Below, in pieces: positions 36,609 through 45,533 of a DNA stretch of 64,000 nucleotides. The stretch is from contig NZ_JAHEHX010000020.1 in the NCBI RefSeq assembly GCF_024639685.1, positions 62,001 to 126,000 of the forward strand. The letters are read 5' to 3'. This DNA is from Polaribacter sp. (GTDB lineage: Bacteria > Bacteroidota > Bacteroidia > Flavobacteriales > Flavobacteriaceae). The translations under genes were made by a program, and so were the position numbers. Under the pieces are notes generated by a model. That model saw only the letters and a list, made by a program, of their open reading frames with translations, did no database searches and was not told the origin of the DNA. How positions within the stretch are numbered: position 1 is the stretch's first letter; every line of letters begins with the position of its first letter.

Positions 36609-37373
36609 TTAATTACTAGTAATTTTACCTAATGAGAATACAGATTGACCATTTTCATTCATCAAAATTTGAGCGTCGAAATTTGGCATTAGAACTGTAT
36701 TTAATTCGTTTAAATTCCAAATATTAGGATTTTTAAACCATTCTGCAACATTCATTTTAATTTCTATTGTTGTGTTTTCTGTGATTTCTATATTACCTAA
36801 ATCAACTTCAAAAGAAGTGTCTTGTAAAATTATATTGTCTGGATCTGTAATATCTGCAGCTCTAATTGCATGGTAATTAAAGTTTGCGTCAGCATTATTA
36901 CTGTCTTTATATTTGCCATCAAACTGCATGTAATGATAACCACCACCTAACATTTCTGGCACATTAAAAGAGGCTGAGTTTAAGTCTGCATAAGCTCCAT
37001 CTAAATTGTCTTCATCTCTAAAACCAAAAGTAAATGCAAATGCATTAACTTTAGATATCGGAACGCCTGTTACTAAAAGGGTAGTTTTATTTTCATCTAT
37101 ATCAATTAAACTATAAATTGTAGATGATGACTGTATAGTATTATTAAATAAAACATTAGAAACTAAATATCTTAATCTAGAAATACTTATTAAATCGTCG
37201 TTTGCGGTTCTAAATTTAAATTCATTAAAATCTGACGAGCTAAGCTCAACTCCATCCCAATGATGTGTAAATTTAAGCTTTATAGCTATTGTTGGATTTA
37301 CACAACATTCTGTTTCATCTTTACATGACAAAACAATCAATAAAAAGAAGAAAAAATAAAATGGCTTTTTCAT
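36609..37373 (-). CDS. MbnP-like copper-binding-family lipoprotein
   Basis: The 254-residue lipoprotein (lipobox VLSC, Cys17) shows the MbnP pattern: KLKFTHHWDGVEL near 32-44, ISRLRYLVSNVLF near 64-76, AFTFGFRDEDN near 113-123 and EMLGGGYHYMQFDGKY near 140-155. The family is a set of metal-binding proteins, in characterised cases with a Trp converted to kynurenine by a partner di-haem enzyme. Here the residue before the conserved Pro is Val138 in FNVPEM, where homologues usually have Trp (from memory), so the modification may be missing. It sits between a propeller lipoprotein and the di-haem gene. Confidence 0.82.
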   Translation of the reverse strand: MKKPFYFFFFLLIVLSCKDETECCVNPTIAIKLKFTHHWDGVELSSSDFNEFKFRTANDDLISISRLRYLVSNVLFNNTIQSSSTIYSLIDIDENKTTLLVTGVPISKVNAFAFTFGFRDEDNLDGAYADLNSASFNVPEMLGGGYHYMQFDGKYKDSNNADANFNYHAIRAADITDPDNIILQDTSFEVDLGNIEITENTTIEIKMNVAEWFKNPNIWNLNELNTVLMPNFDAQILMNENGQSVFSLGKITSN

Positions 37374-37377
37374 AAAA

Positions 37378-38700
37378 CTATTTGATATTTATAATTAACC
37401 CATCTGAAAACCCTTTATTTTCAGAAATGTCAGCATCTGAACTACTACTTTCTCCTACAGCAACAATATCTTGATTTGCAAGCTCTACTGCATCGAACAA
37501 TAATTCATTTTCTGTACCACCAATAAATTGTTGCCAAAGTAAAGAGCCATTATTATCCACTTTTAAAACCCAACCATCATTTTGACCTTTATTGATAAAA
37601 CCTTGGTCTAAACTTCTGGAGTTTCCGGAGATTACAAAACCACCATCTTGTGTTTTTGAAATAGATCTTGCAGCATCAAAACTAGAACCTCCTAAAGTTT
37701 TTTCCCAAAGTAAATTACCTTCAGTTGTAATTTTTATCATCCATAAATCTGCACCTCCATTATTTGTAGACACGTCTTTATCTGCGCTTCTAGTATCACC
37801 AACAACTACAAAATTGCCATCATCTGTACTTGTAATTCCTCTTGGCTCATCTATTTCAGAACCGCCAAAACTTTGCTCCCAAAGTAAATCTCCAGTAGAA
37901 GAAACTTTAAAAAGCCAAAAGTCATACGTTCCTTTATTGTTGCTAATATTAAAATCTTCACTATCTGAAGATGCTGCAATTATATAATTGTTATTCTCAG
38001 TTTCTATTACTCCAAAAGGAGTATCTGTAAAAGAGCCTCCAAAAAATCTGCTCCAAACTAAATCTCCATTATTATTCAGTTTAATTACCCAAACATCTCC
38101 ACCTGCATGTTTTTCTGTGGTCTTAGAATTACCTTGACCATTTGAGGCTGATACATCTAAAACACCCGTAATTAAAAAACCGTTATCTACAGTTTGTATA
38201 AGTGAATTTCCTTTATCTGCACCTAAAAAACCAAAAGTTTTCTCCCAAGAAATTGTGCCATCAAACGTGGTTTTAATCATCCAAAAATCTTGAGCTCCTG
38301 CATTGTTGGCTACATCAACATCTGAACTTTTGCTAAAACCAAAAAGCGCAAAACCACCATCTTTAGTTGCAATTAAATCTGCAGCTCTATCATCATCTGA
38401 ACCACCATAGGTTTTACTCCAAAGCAAAAGATGATCTGATGAAAATTTCATCAACAAAAAATCGAAACTTTCATTGGTTTTATCTGAGATATCAAAATCG
38501 TTACTTTGTGTGTAACCTAAAACTGCATAGCCCCCATCTAAAGTAGAAACTACAGATTGATAAACATCGTTTTTAGAGCCACCAAAAGTTTTTGCAGTAA
38601 TTTCTTGGGTTACAGTTATTGAAGAGAAACCTTCTCTAATTTCTGGATCTGAACATTGAAAAAGAAGAAAAAGAGTTGCTAAGTAGCAGAGTTTTTTCAT
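37378..38700 (-). CDS. Lipoprotein with repeated beta-propeller-like units
   Basis: The 440-residue lipoprotein (Cys16 in LLFQC) contains about seven units of roughly 55-60 residues, each with a pattern like GGSKNDVYQSVVSTLDGGYAV (then GYTQSND.DIS, then W.K and G.LLWEKT.GGS). This fold is probably a beta-propeller, known from Bacteroidetes surface proteins of unknown function. No active site is visible. It is 4 bp upstream of the MbnP-like gene and 8 bp downstream of the choice-of-anchor B gene, so the four genes are one transcript. Its role with the haem/MbnP pair is unknown. Confidence 0.8.
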   Translation of the reverse strand: MKKLCYLATLFLLFQCSDPEIREGFSSITVTQEITAKTFGGSKNDVYQSVVSTLDGGYAVLGYTQSNDFDISDKTNESFDFLLMKFSSDHLLLWSKTYGGSDDDRAADLIATKDGGFALFGFSKSSDVDVANNAGAQDFWMIKTTFDGTISWEKTFGFLGADKGNSLIQTVDNGFLITGVLDVSASNGQGNSKTTEKHAGGDVWVIKLNNNGDLVWSRFFGGSFTDTPFGVIETENNNYIIAASSDSEDFNISNNKGTYDFWLFKVSSTGDLLWEQSFGGSEIDEPRGITSTDDGNFVVVGDTRSADKDVSTNNGGADLWMIKITTEGNLLWEKTLGGSSFDAARSISKTQDGGFVISGNSRSLDQGFINKGQNDGWVLKVDNNGSLLWQQFIGGTENELLFDAVELANQDIVAVGESSSSDADISENKGFSDGLIINIK

Positions 38701-38708
38701 TCAGTATT

Positions 38709-39959
38709 TTATTCTGATTTTTTAATTAAAAACAATCCGTTTTCAATATCACTAACTACAATTACACCACTTTCAAAATAAGGATATACGCTCCAAACTC
38801 CATTAAAAGAAGCTAGATTACTACTTGGTCTGGTATCAAAAAAACCAGTTTCAGTCATTGTTTTATTTGCTATATCAGAAACATCAATCATTCTAACACC
38901 TGCTGTATAATTTGCCAGGTAAAATGTATCACCTTTAACATAACCGTTATGATCTATAGCTGCTGTAGTTCCTTGATATTCGAAATGTAATTTAGGGCTG
39001 TCTAAGTCTATAAAATCGAAAACAACGGTTCTTGTAAAGCCTCCTTTTCTAAGTTCATCTAACTCATCTCCTAATAGAAAATAACTCATATCTTCTGAAA
39101 ACCAACCTTGATGTGTATACTCTACATTGGTATAACTTATGGCTGATAATCTTCTTGGATTCCTTTTATCAGAAACATCTACAATTACCACTTCTGTTTC
39201 ATTACTACCAATTAAAATTTCTTTCCCCAAATGTTCTGTATCAGGACCATTATAAGTTAATACTTGTGCGTCATGAGAATAGTTAAGAAAACCGCCTTCG
39301 TTTACAGGGTTTAATGGATCTTGAATATTTATGAACAATGGACCTCCTTGGTAGGTTCCACTTCTACTGGTTCCTACAGGATAAGCGTAGCCTTCACTTT
39401 CATTAATTACAATATTGTGTGCACTTCCAAAATTGGTATAGGTTGCATCTGAATCAAAAACTACTGGTGCATTTGCAACATCTCTTAATTTTGTTAAATC
39501 GAAAACCTGCATACCATGATTAAGAGCTTCACTAACTACAAATGCATGATTGTTATATACTTTTACATCTCTCCAATCACTATTTACGGTCGCTGTTGGT
39601 AAAAACCCTAAAACAACTGGCGTGGTTGGCTCGCTTATATCTATAAATGAAACTCCAGAGTTTAAGCCCATTAAAACATATTCTTTTTGTGTTGTAGGGT
39701 CTGTCCAACCCCAAGAATCGTTTCCACTTAAATTATCACTTGCAGTGTTCGATAAATTTAAATCATCTAAAGAAATTCTTGCTAATAAATCATAGCCATT
39801 GCAAGGAAATTCGCCCGCCATTCCATTTTCGCACTTTGTAATCTTATCATTTATGGGATCAACTACATCTACTATTGGATCTGGATTAGATGGTCCTAAA
39901 TAACCTTCAGAGCAACTAAAAGAAATAAGAATTAATAAAAACAGTGTTTTTTTAAACAT
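38709..39959 (-). CDS. Choice-of-anchor B family lipoprotein (LVIVD-like repeats)
   Basis: The 416-residue lipoprotein (Cys16 in SFSC) carries LVIVD-type repeat strands such as GVSFIDISEPTTPVVLGFLP, GMQVFDLTKLRDV, PLFINIQDPLNPV and VVIVDVSDKRNP. This fits the choice-of-anchor B family of Bacteroidetes surface proteins. The repeats form a predicted propeller. It is the first gene of the four-gene operon. A promoter lies about 75 bp upstream (TTTG-17 bp-TATTTTTG). Function is unknown. Confidence 0.85.
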   Translation of the reverse strand: MFKKTLFLLILISFSCSEGYLGPSNPDPIVDVVDPINDKITKCENGMAGEFPCNGYDLLARISLDDLNLSNTASDNLSGNDSWGWTDPTTQKEYVLMGLNSGVSFIDISEPTTPVVLGFLPTATVNSDWRDVKVYNNHAFVVSEALNHGMQVFDLTKLRDVANAPVVFDSDATYTNFGSAHNIVINESEGYAYPVGTSRSGTYQGGPLFINIQDPLNPVNEGGFLNYSHDAQVLTYNGPDTEHLGKEILIGSNETEVVIVDVSDKRNPRRLSAISYTNVEYTHQGWFSEDMSYFLLGDELDELRKGGFTRTVVFDFIDLDSPKLHFEYQGTTAAIDHNGYVKGDTFYLANYTAGVRMIDVSDIANKTMTETGFFDTRPSSNLASFNGVWSVYPYFESGVIVVSDIENGLFLIKKSE

Positions 39960-40033
39960 AGTAATATTTTAAATTAGTACCAATAGCTAGATAAATCGAC
40001 AAGCAATAAGTTGTTATTATAAAATTATTGTAG

Positions 40034-40062
40034 CAAAAATAGAATTTATAATTGAAACCAAA
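40034..40062 (-). promoter_or_regulatory. Promoter for the four-lipoprotein operon
   Basis: On the minus strand TTTG (complement of 40059-40062) and TATTTTTG (complement of 40034-40041) are 17 bp apart. This leaves a leader of about 70 nt before the ATG at 39959. Confidence 0.55.
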
Positions 40063-40107
40063 TTAAAATCTCTGTTAAAGTAATTCTATCAATTTTAAGA
40101 ATGTAAC

Positions 40108-40115
40108 TATCTTTG
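40108..40115 (+). promoter_or_regulatory. -7 box of the thiL promoter adjoining the start codon
   Basis: TATCTTTG matches TAnnTTTG and ends 4 bp before the thiL ATG, so the transcript should be leaderless. No good -33 TTTG is visible, so the element is less certain than others. Confidence 0.45.
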
Positions 40116-40119
40116 CAGC

Positions 40120-41169
40120 ATGTTAGAAGATAAAAATCAAAATAAAACGTCATTAGCCGAACTTGGTGAGTTTGGTTTAATAAGTCATATTACAAAATAC
40201 TTTAAATTAAATCAAGAAACTACAGTAAAAGCGGTTGGTGATGATGCAGCAGTTCTAGAGGCTTCAGAACAACAAACTTTAGTTACCACAGATTTACTAA
40301 TTGAGGGTGTTCATTTTGATTTAAGCTATATGCCTTTAAAGCATTTAGGTTATAAATCTGTAATGGTAAATTTATCTGATGTATATGCAATGAACGGAAC
40401 TGCAGAACAAATTACGGTTTCTATTGCTGTTTCTAACAGGTTTCTATTAGAAGCAATTGAAGAACTATATGCTGGTATTCAGTTGGCTTGTGATACTTAT
40501 AAAGTTGATTTAATTGGTGGTGATACCACTTCATCTACCAAAGGGATTTTAATTTCGGTAACAGCAATTGGTAAAGCCAACAAGGAAGATATAGTTTATA
40601 GAAATACAGCTAAAGAAACAGATTTAATAGTTGTCTCTGGAGATTTAGGTGCTGCTTATTTAGGATTACAAGTTTTAGAAAGAGAAAAGCAGGTTTTTAA
40701 AGTAGACCCAAACAATCAACCAGATTTAGATAACTATACTTATTTAATTGAGCGTCAATTAAAACCTGAAGCACGTAAAGATGTAGCTGGGCTTTTAAAA
40801 GAATTAGAAGTAAAACCAACTGCTATGATTGACATTTCTGATGGTTTATCTTCAGAACTTTTTCATATTTGTACACAAAGTAAAGTAGGTTGTAAAATTT
40901 ATGAAGATAAATTGCCTTTAGATCCACAAGTAATTTCTGCCTGTGAGGAGTTTGAATTGGATTCTACTATGGTTGCTTTAAGCGGTGGTGAAGACTATGA
41001 ACTTTTATTTACGGTACCAATCTCAGATTTTGACAAGGTAAAAGGCAATCCTAACTTTTCTATTATTGGTCATATCACAGAAGAAAACCAAGGTTTACAA
41101 CTTATTACTAGAGCAAATCAAGAAATTGAATTAAAAGCACAGGGTTGGAATTCAATGCAAGAAGATTAA
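40120..41169 (+). CDS. thiL: Thiamine-monophosphate kinase
   Basis: ThiL phosphorylates thiamine monophosphate to the diphosphate cofactor, which SucA and other ThDP enzymes need. The 349-residue AIR-synthase-fold protein has VGDDAAVL near 39-46, GGDTTSSTKGI near 128-138, ISDGLSSEL near 241-249 and SGGEDYELL near 286-294. These are the conserved nucleotide and metal contacts. No riboswitch precedes it, because the -7 box is directly before the ATG. The convergent hydrolase gene lies 30 bp past its stop. Confidence 0.96.
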   Translation: MLEDKNQNKTSLAELGEFGLISHITKYFKLNQETTVKAVGDDAAVLEASEQQTLVTTDLLIEGVHFDLSYMPLKHLGYKSVMVNLSDVYAMNGTAEQITVSIAVSNRFLLEAIEELYAGIQLACDTYKVDLIGGDTTSSTKGILISVTAIGKANKEDIVYRNTAKETDLIVVSGDLGAAYLGLQVLEREKQVFKVDPNNQPDLDNYTYLIERQLKPEARKDVAGLLKELEVKPTAMIDISDGLSSELFHICTQSKVGCKIYEDKLPLDPQVISACEEFELDSTMVALSGGEDYELLFTVPISDFDKVKGNPNFSIIGHITEENQGLQLITRANQEIELKAQGWNSMQED

Positions 41170-41199
41170 TCTAATCTAACTTAGGTTTTTAGAATAGTA

Positions 41200-41982
41200 T
41201 TAACTTAAAAAGTTCAATAAAATAGTCGACAAAGCTTCTTTGTTTTCTATATGACTCATGTGTCCACCATCTAAACCGATGAGTTCTGAGTTTGTTTTTT
41301 TAGCTTCTTTTTTCGCGGTTTCAAATTGTAGAACTGGATCGTTTTTACCTGCAATTATCAATTTTTTAAACTTATTTTCAGCTAAGACATGATTTCTATT
41401 TAATCGAATTCGCATGCCCTCATTCGCAGCAATATAACCTTGCTTTGTAGTCTTTAGAGCCTCATGTAAAGCAAACTCTATCTCTTTTGAAAATTTATCT
41501 CTACTACTTGCCGTAAATAAATTCACAAAAGACATACGTATTAAATTTTCAAAATTCTGTTGCGCCATATTGTTTGCTCTAATTCTTAATGCTTTACGAG
41601 CATCATCATCTTCATTTGAAGTTGAATTTAATAAACATAAACCTTTAATTTTAATAGGGTTTCTATCCGCTAATTTTAAAGCGACATAACCTCCTAAAGA
41701 ATGTCCAATAATATAAAATCGTCTTAATTTTAGATGTTTTAAAACAGCTTCTATAGCTTCTGAAAATAAGGTTAAACTATGCACATAGCCCAAGCAATCT
41801 GTTTTTCCATGACCTAATAGATCTATAGCAATTACTCTATTTTTTTTAGCTAAAACTGGTGTAATATTTTTCCACATGGTTTTGTTTTCTAAAAAACCAT
41901 GCAACAAAACTACTGCAGTCCCCTTTCCTATGTCAGAAAATGAAATGTTCGTATTTTTAAATAAGATCGATTTTTGCATCAA
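41200..41982 (-). CDS. Alpha/beta hydrolase
   Basis: The 260-residue protein has the nucleophile elbow GHSLGG (about 94-99), a HGFLENKTMW oxyanion region near 28-37, the GLDGGHMSHIENKE block with the catalytic His near 241, and DLLGHGKTD near 54-62. Such proteins include esterases and C-C hydrolases; substrate cannot be deduced. It is divergently oriented with brnQ (41 bp apart) and convergent with thiL. Paralogous to the hydrolase at 43373-44155 in fold only. Confidence 0.88.
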   Translation of the reverse strand: MMQKSILFKNTNISFSDIGKGTAVVLLHGFLENKTMWKNITPVLAKKNRVIAIDLLGHGKTDCLGYVHSLTLFSEAIEAVLKHLKLRRFYIIGHSLGGYVALKLADRNPIKIKGLCLLNSTSNEDDDARKALRIRANNMAQQNFENLIRMSFVNLFTASSRDKFSKEIEFALHEALKTTKQGYIAANEGMRIRLNRNHVLAENKFKKLIIAGKNDPVLQFETAKKEAKKTNSELIGLDGGHMSHIENKEALSTILLNFLS

Positions 41983-42022
41983 ACAAAAATATGTATATTT
42001 CCGCTTTTAAATCAATCAAAAA

Positions 42023-43291
42023 ATGAACAGAACAAAAAAAGTTTGGATTGCTGGTTTTGCACTCTTTTCACTTTTTTTTGGGGCAGGAAATTTAATTCTA
42101 CCTCTATCTTTAGGAATTAAAGCCGGTTTAGATTGGTGGACTGTAATTTTAGGCTTTGTGACTACTGCTGTAGCTATACCTATACTTGCCATTTTTGCAC
42201 ATGCAAAACTACAAGGAACCTTATATGATTTCGGAAAAAAAATATCTCCAACCTTTAGTACATTATATTGTTTTCTAATTTACGGAATTGCAATTGCAAT
42301 TCCTGGACCAAGAACAGCTGCTGTTACACACGAAATGACAGTGCAACCTTTTTTTGAAACCTCTAGACTCTTAACAAGTATTATTTATTTTGGCTTGGTC
42401 TTTGTTTTTGCTATGAATAGAAGTAGAATTATTGGACTCATAGGTAAATTTCTAACTCCTATAATTGTTTGTATTTTACTTATTATCATTGGTATTGCAG
42501 TTTTTAATGCTCCAGAAAACACACCTATTAGTAGTTTTAAAAATCCTTTTATAGACGGAGTATTAGAAGGCTACCAGACTTTTGATGCCATTGCCGGTGT
42601 TGTTGTAGGTGCTGTAATTATTATATCACTACAATATAGCTCTCATACCACATTTATTGCGAAAAAAAAATTAATTCGTAAAGCTGGCTTTATTGCTGGT
42701 ATTGGATTACTTTTAATTTATGGAGGACTTATTTTAAGTGGATCTTTGTTTGCAACAACTTTTGCTGAAGATGCTTCTAGAACAGAAATATTAACAAGTT
42801 TAAGTATACAAACTTTAGGGAATTTAGGTACTACATTTTTAAGTGTTTTAGTGGCTTTAGCCTGTTTTACAACTGCTGTTGGTATTGTAACTGGAACCGC
42901 TGACTATATAAAAGGAATTTGTAACAACTCTCAAAAAGCATATATAATTACTGCTGTTATTGCCTCTCTAATAGGTGTTATTGTTGGAAGTTATCAAGTA
43001 GATTTTATCATTACAATTGCGGTACCAGCTTTAATGTTTTTATACCCGATAACAATCATGCTAATTCTACTAAACGTTGTGCCAGAAAAGTATGCTTCTA
43101 AATTAGTTTTTAGAGGTGTTGTATTAGTTACCTTTATTTTTAGCATTCCAGATTTTTTAGGTTTTATAATTCCGAGAGAGCATTTGTTAGGCATTAAAAC
43201 TATAATCCCTTTAGCTAATGAAAGTTTGGGTTGGGTTTTGCCAGCTTTACTCACTTTTATTTTTTTAAATTTTATTAAAAAAATACGATAA
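42023..43291 (+). CDS. brnQ: Branched-chain amino acid carrier BrnQ
   Basis: This LIVCS-family Na+-coupled transporter imports leucine, isoleucine and valine. The 422-residue protein has about 12 hydrophobic segments and the family start FALFSLFFGAGNLILPL (about 13-29). GPRTAAVTHEM near 93-103 and DAIAGVVVGAVIIISL near 188-203 fit BrnQ. It lies 81 bp upstream of a TTG-start hydrolase gene on the same strand, with no obvious terminator between them. Confidence 0.95.
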   Translation: MNRTKKVWIAGFALFSLFFGAGNLILPLSLGIKAGLDWWTVILGFVTTAVAIPILAIFAHAKLQGTLYDFGKKISPTFSTLYCFLIYGIAIAIPGPRTAAVTHEMTVQPFFETSRLLTSIIYFGLVFVFAMNRSRIIGLIGKFLTPIIVCILLIIIGIAVFNAPENTPISSFKNPFIDGVLEGYQTFDAIAGVVVGAVIIISLQYSSHTTFIAKKKLIRKAGFIAGIGLLLIYGGLILSGSLFATTFAEDASRTEILTSLSIQTLGNLGTTFLSVLVALACFTTAVGIVTGTADYIKGICNNSQKAYIITAVIASLIGVIVGSYQVDFIITIAVPALMFLYPITIMLILLNVVPEKYASKLVFRGVVLVTFIFSIPDFLGFIIPREHLLGIKTIIPLANESLGWVLPALLTFIFLNFIKKIR

Positions 43292-43372
43292 AAAGGGTTG
43301 CATCATTTAATAGAATTATAACTTTTAGCAATTAATTCTAAATACTGTAAATTTGTATCATAAAACAACTGT

Positions 43373-44155
43373 TTGTTAAACTACTATAAATATCCGCATA
43401 CAACTTCTAAAGAGTGGGTTACTTTTGTGCATGGTGCAGGAGGAAGTAGTTCTATTTGGTATAAACAAATTAGAGATTTTAAAAAACAATTTAATGTGCT
43501 TATTTTAGATCTAAGAGGTCATGGAGATAGCAAACCTAATCTAAAAGACACCTTTAATACAAAATACACGTTCGAATCTATAACTGCTGATATAGTTGAG
43601 GTAATAGATCATCTTAAAATAAAAAAATCGCATTTTATAGGCATTTCCTTAGGTACTATTTTGATAAGAAATCTTGCTGAGAAAAGACCAGAACTGGTTC
43701 AAAGTATGATTATGGGTGGTGCTATTATTAAGATGAATTTCCGTTCGCAAATTTTAATGAAAGTTGGTAACATTTTTAAATCGGTTGTGCCTTATATGAT
43801 GTTGTACAAACTGTTTGCTTTTATAATTATGCCAAACAAGAATCACAAAAAATCGCGGTTGTTATTTGTAAACGAAGCAAAAAAATTATATCAAAAAGAG
43901 TTTATTAGGTGGTTTAAATTAACGTCAGAAATAAACCCGCTTTTGCGCTTTTTTAGGGCAAAAGATATTAAGATTCCTACTTTGTATGTAATGGGTTCTG
44001 AAGATCATTTGTTTTTACCTTCTATAAAAAATATTGTTGTAAAACACGTAACTTCTTCTCTTTTTGTAATAGAAAAGTGCGGACATGTTGTAAATGTAGA
44101 ACAACCGGAAGTGTTTAATAATGAGACGATTGGTTTTATTAAGTCAGTAGCATAA
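43373..44155 (+). CDS. Alpha/beta hydrolase with TTG start
   Basis: The 260-residue protein begins at a TTG (43373). A -7 box TAAATTTG at 43350-43357 precedes it, giving a leader of about 8-10 nt. The nucleophile elbow is GISLGT near 92-97, FVHGAGGSSSIWY near 18-30 forms the oxyanion hole, and the catalytic His lies in CGHVVNVEQPE. Oxidoreductase-type or esterase functions are possible. A transcript from brnQ may also reach it. Confidence 0.85.
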   Translation: MLNYYKYPHTTSKEWVTFVHGAGGSSSIWYKQIRDFKKQFNVLILDLRGHGDSKPNLKDTFNTKYTFESITADIVEVIDHLKIKKSHFIGISLGTILIRNLAEKRPELVQSMIMGGAIIKMNFRSQILMKVGNIFKSVVPYMMLYKLFAFIIMPNKNHKKSRLLFVNEAKKLYQKEFIRWFKLTSEINPLLRFFRAKDIKIPTLYVMGSEDHLFLPSIKNIVVKHVTSSLFVIEKCGHVVNVEQPEVFNNETIGFIKSVA

Positions 44156-44181
44156 AAAAGCGAGTTTTAAAACCCGCTTAT
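44156..44181 (-). terminator. Bidirectional hairpin between the hydrolase and pepP
   Basis: AAGCGAGTTTT pairs with AAAACCCGCTT apart from one mismatch. On the minus strand a T-run follows, fitting the end of pepP, and the plus-strand hydrolase also stops here (TAA at 44153-44155). Confidence 0.6.
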
Positions 44182-44185
44182 CTTT

Positions 44186-45478
44186 TTATGAATTCATTAA
44201 ATCTTCAATTTCATCTGCTTCAATAGGTATATTTCTCATTAAATTAAAAGGTTCTCCTTTTTCTTGAACAACAACATCATCTTCTAAACGAATACCGAAA
44301 CCTTCTTCTGGAATATAAATTCCTGGCTCTACTGTGAATACCATATTAGCTATCATTGGTTTGTGAATCAAACCATAATCATGTGTGTCTAAACCAATAT
44401 GATGACTTGTACCATGCATAAAATACTTTTTATAAGCTGGCCATTTTGGATCTTCATTTTGCACATCTGCTTTATCTAACAATCCTAATTTTAATAATTC
44501 TGATGTCATAATTTTACCAATCTCTACGTGATAATCTTTCCAAATTGTTCCTGGAACTAGCAGTTTAGTAGCTTCCTTTTTTACATGGTTCACAGCATTA
44601 TAAACCTCTTTTTGTCTCTTAGAAAATTTACCAAAAACGGGTATAGTTCTAGATAAATCACTTTTATAGTTCGCATACTCAGCTGCAATATCAAACAAAA
44701 TTAAATCGCCACTTTTACATTGTTGATTATTTTCTATGTAATGCAACACATTAGCATTGTTTCCTGAAGCTATAATTGGTGTGTATGCAAATCCTTTAGA
44801 TCTATTTCTAACAAATTCATGCAATAATTCTGCTTCAATTTCATACTCCCAAACACCTGGTTTTACAAAGCCTAAAACTCTTCTAAACCCTTTTTCTGTA
44901 ATATTACAAGCATGCTGCATTAAATCTAATTCAATTGTATCTTTAACTGCTCTTAAATCCTGTAAAATAGGGTTGCTTTTTGCTACAGAATGCGCAGGAT
45001 ATTTAGCCAATAACCATTTTGTAAATCTGTCTTCTCGTGTTTCTGTTTCTACAGAAGCTCTGTAATGTTCGTTTGTGTTTATGTAAAAATTATCTGCATA
45101 AGTAGACATTTCAAATAAAGTTTTTTCTAAATCTTGTAGCCAGAAAATGGATTGAATCCCACTTGTTTCTGTAGCAGCTTCTTTGGTCAATTTTTCACCT
45201 TCCCAAACTGCAATATGCTCATTAGTTTCTCTTACAAATAAAACTTCTCTTAAATCTTTATTTGGACAATCAGGAAATAATAGTAAAATACTTTCTTCTT
45301 GATCTACACCACTTAAATAAAAAATATCTCTATGTTGCTCAAAAGGCATAGTACTATCTGCACTAATAGGGTATATGTCATTTGAATTAAAAACAGCAAT
45401 ACTTTTAGGCTTCATTTGAGCCATAAAATTTTTGCGGTTTTTTATAAAAAGTTCTGAATTTATTGGGTCGTATTTCAT
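44186..45478 (-). CDS. pepP: Xaa-Pro aminopeptidase (aminopeptidase P)
   Basis: This M24 metallopeptidase removes the N-terminal residue before a proline. The 430-residue protein has an N-terminal aminopeptidase P domain (FEQHRDIFYLSGVDQEES near 46-63) and the pita-bread fold with the metal ligands in LILFDIAAEYANYKSDLSRT (two Asp), MHGTSHHIGLDTHDYG (His), TVEPGIYIPEEG (Glu) and GIRLEDDVVV (Glu). All are present, so it should be active. A -7-like TACATTTG lies 20 bp upstream (complement of 45500-45507). It follows the DEAD-box gene with a 55-bp gap. Confidence 0.95.
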   Translation of the reverse strand: MKYDPINSELFIKNRKNFMAQMKPKSIAVFNSNDIYPISADSTMPFEQHRDIFYLSGVDQEESILLLFPDCPNKDLREVLFVRETNEHIAVWEGEKLTKEAATETSGIQSIFWLQDLEKTLFEMSTYADNFYINTNEHYRASVETETREDRFTKWLLAKYPAHSVAKSNPILQDLRAVKDTIELDLMQHACNITEKGFRRVLGFVKPGVWEYEIEAELLHEFVRNRSKGFAYTPIIASGNNANVLHYIENNQQCKSGDLILFDIAAEYANYKSDLSRTIPVFGKFSKRQKEVYNAVNHVKKEATKLLVPGTIWKDYHVEIGKIMTSELLKLGLLDKADVQNEDPKWPAYKKYFMHGTSHHIGLDTHDYGLIHKPMIANMVFTVEPGIYIPEEGFGIRLEDDVVVQEKGEPFNLMRNIPIEADEIEDLMNS

Positions 45479-45533
45479 GCGTACTTAAATTTTAATACAC
45501 AAATGTAGCAATTATAAACTCAAAAAAAGAGTG

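Noticed and set aside
40081..40120. TPP riboswitch upstream of thiL
   Set aside because: The -7 box is 4 bp before the ATG, so there is no transcribed leader long enough, and no thi-box sequence is visible.
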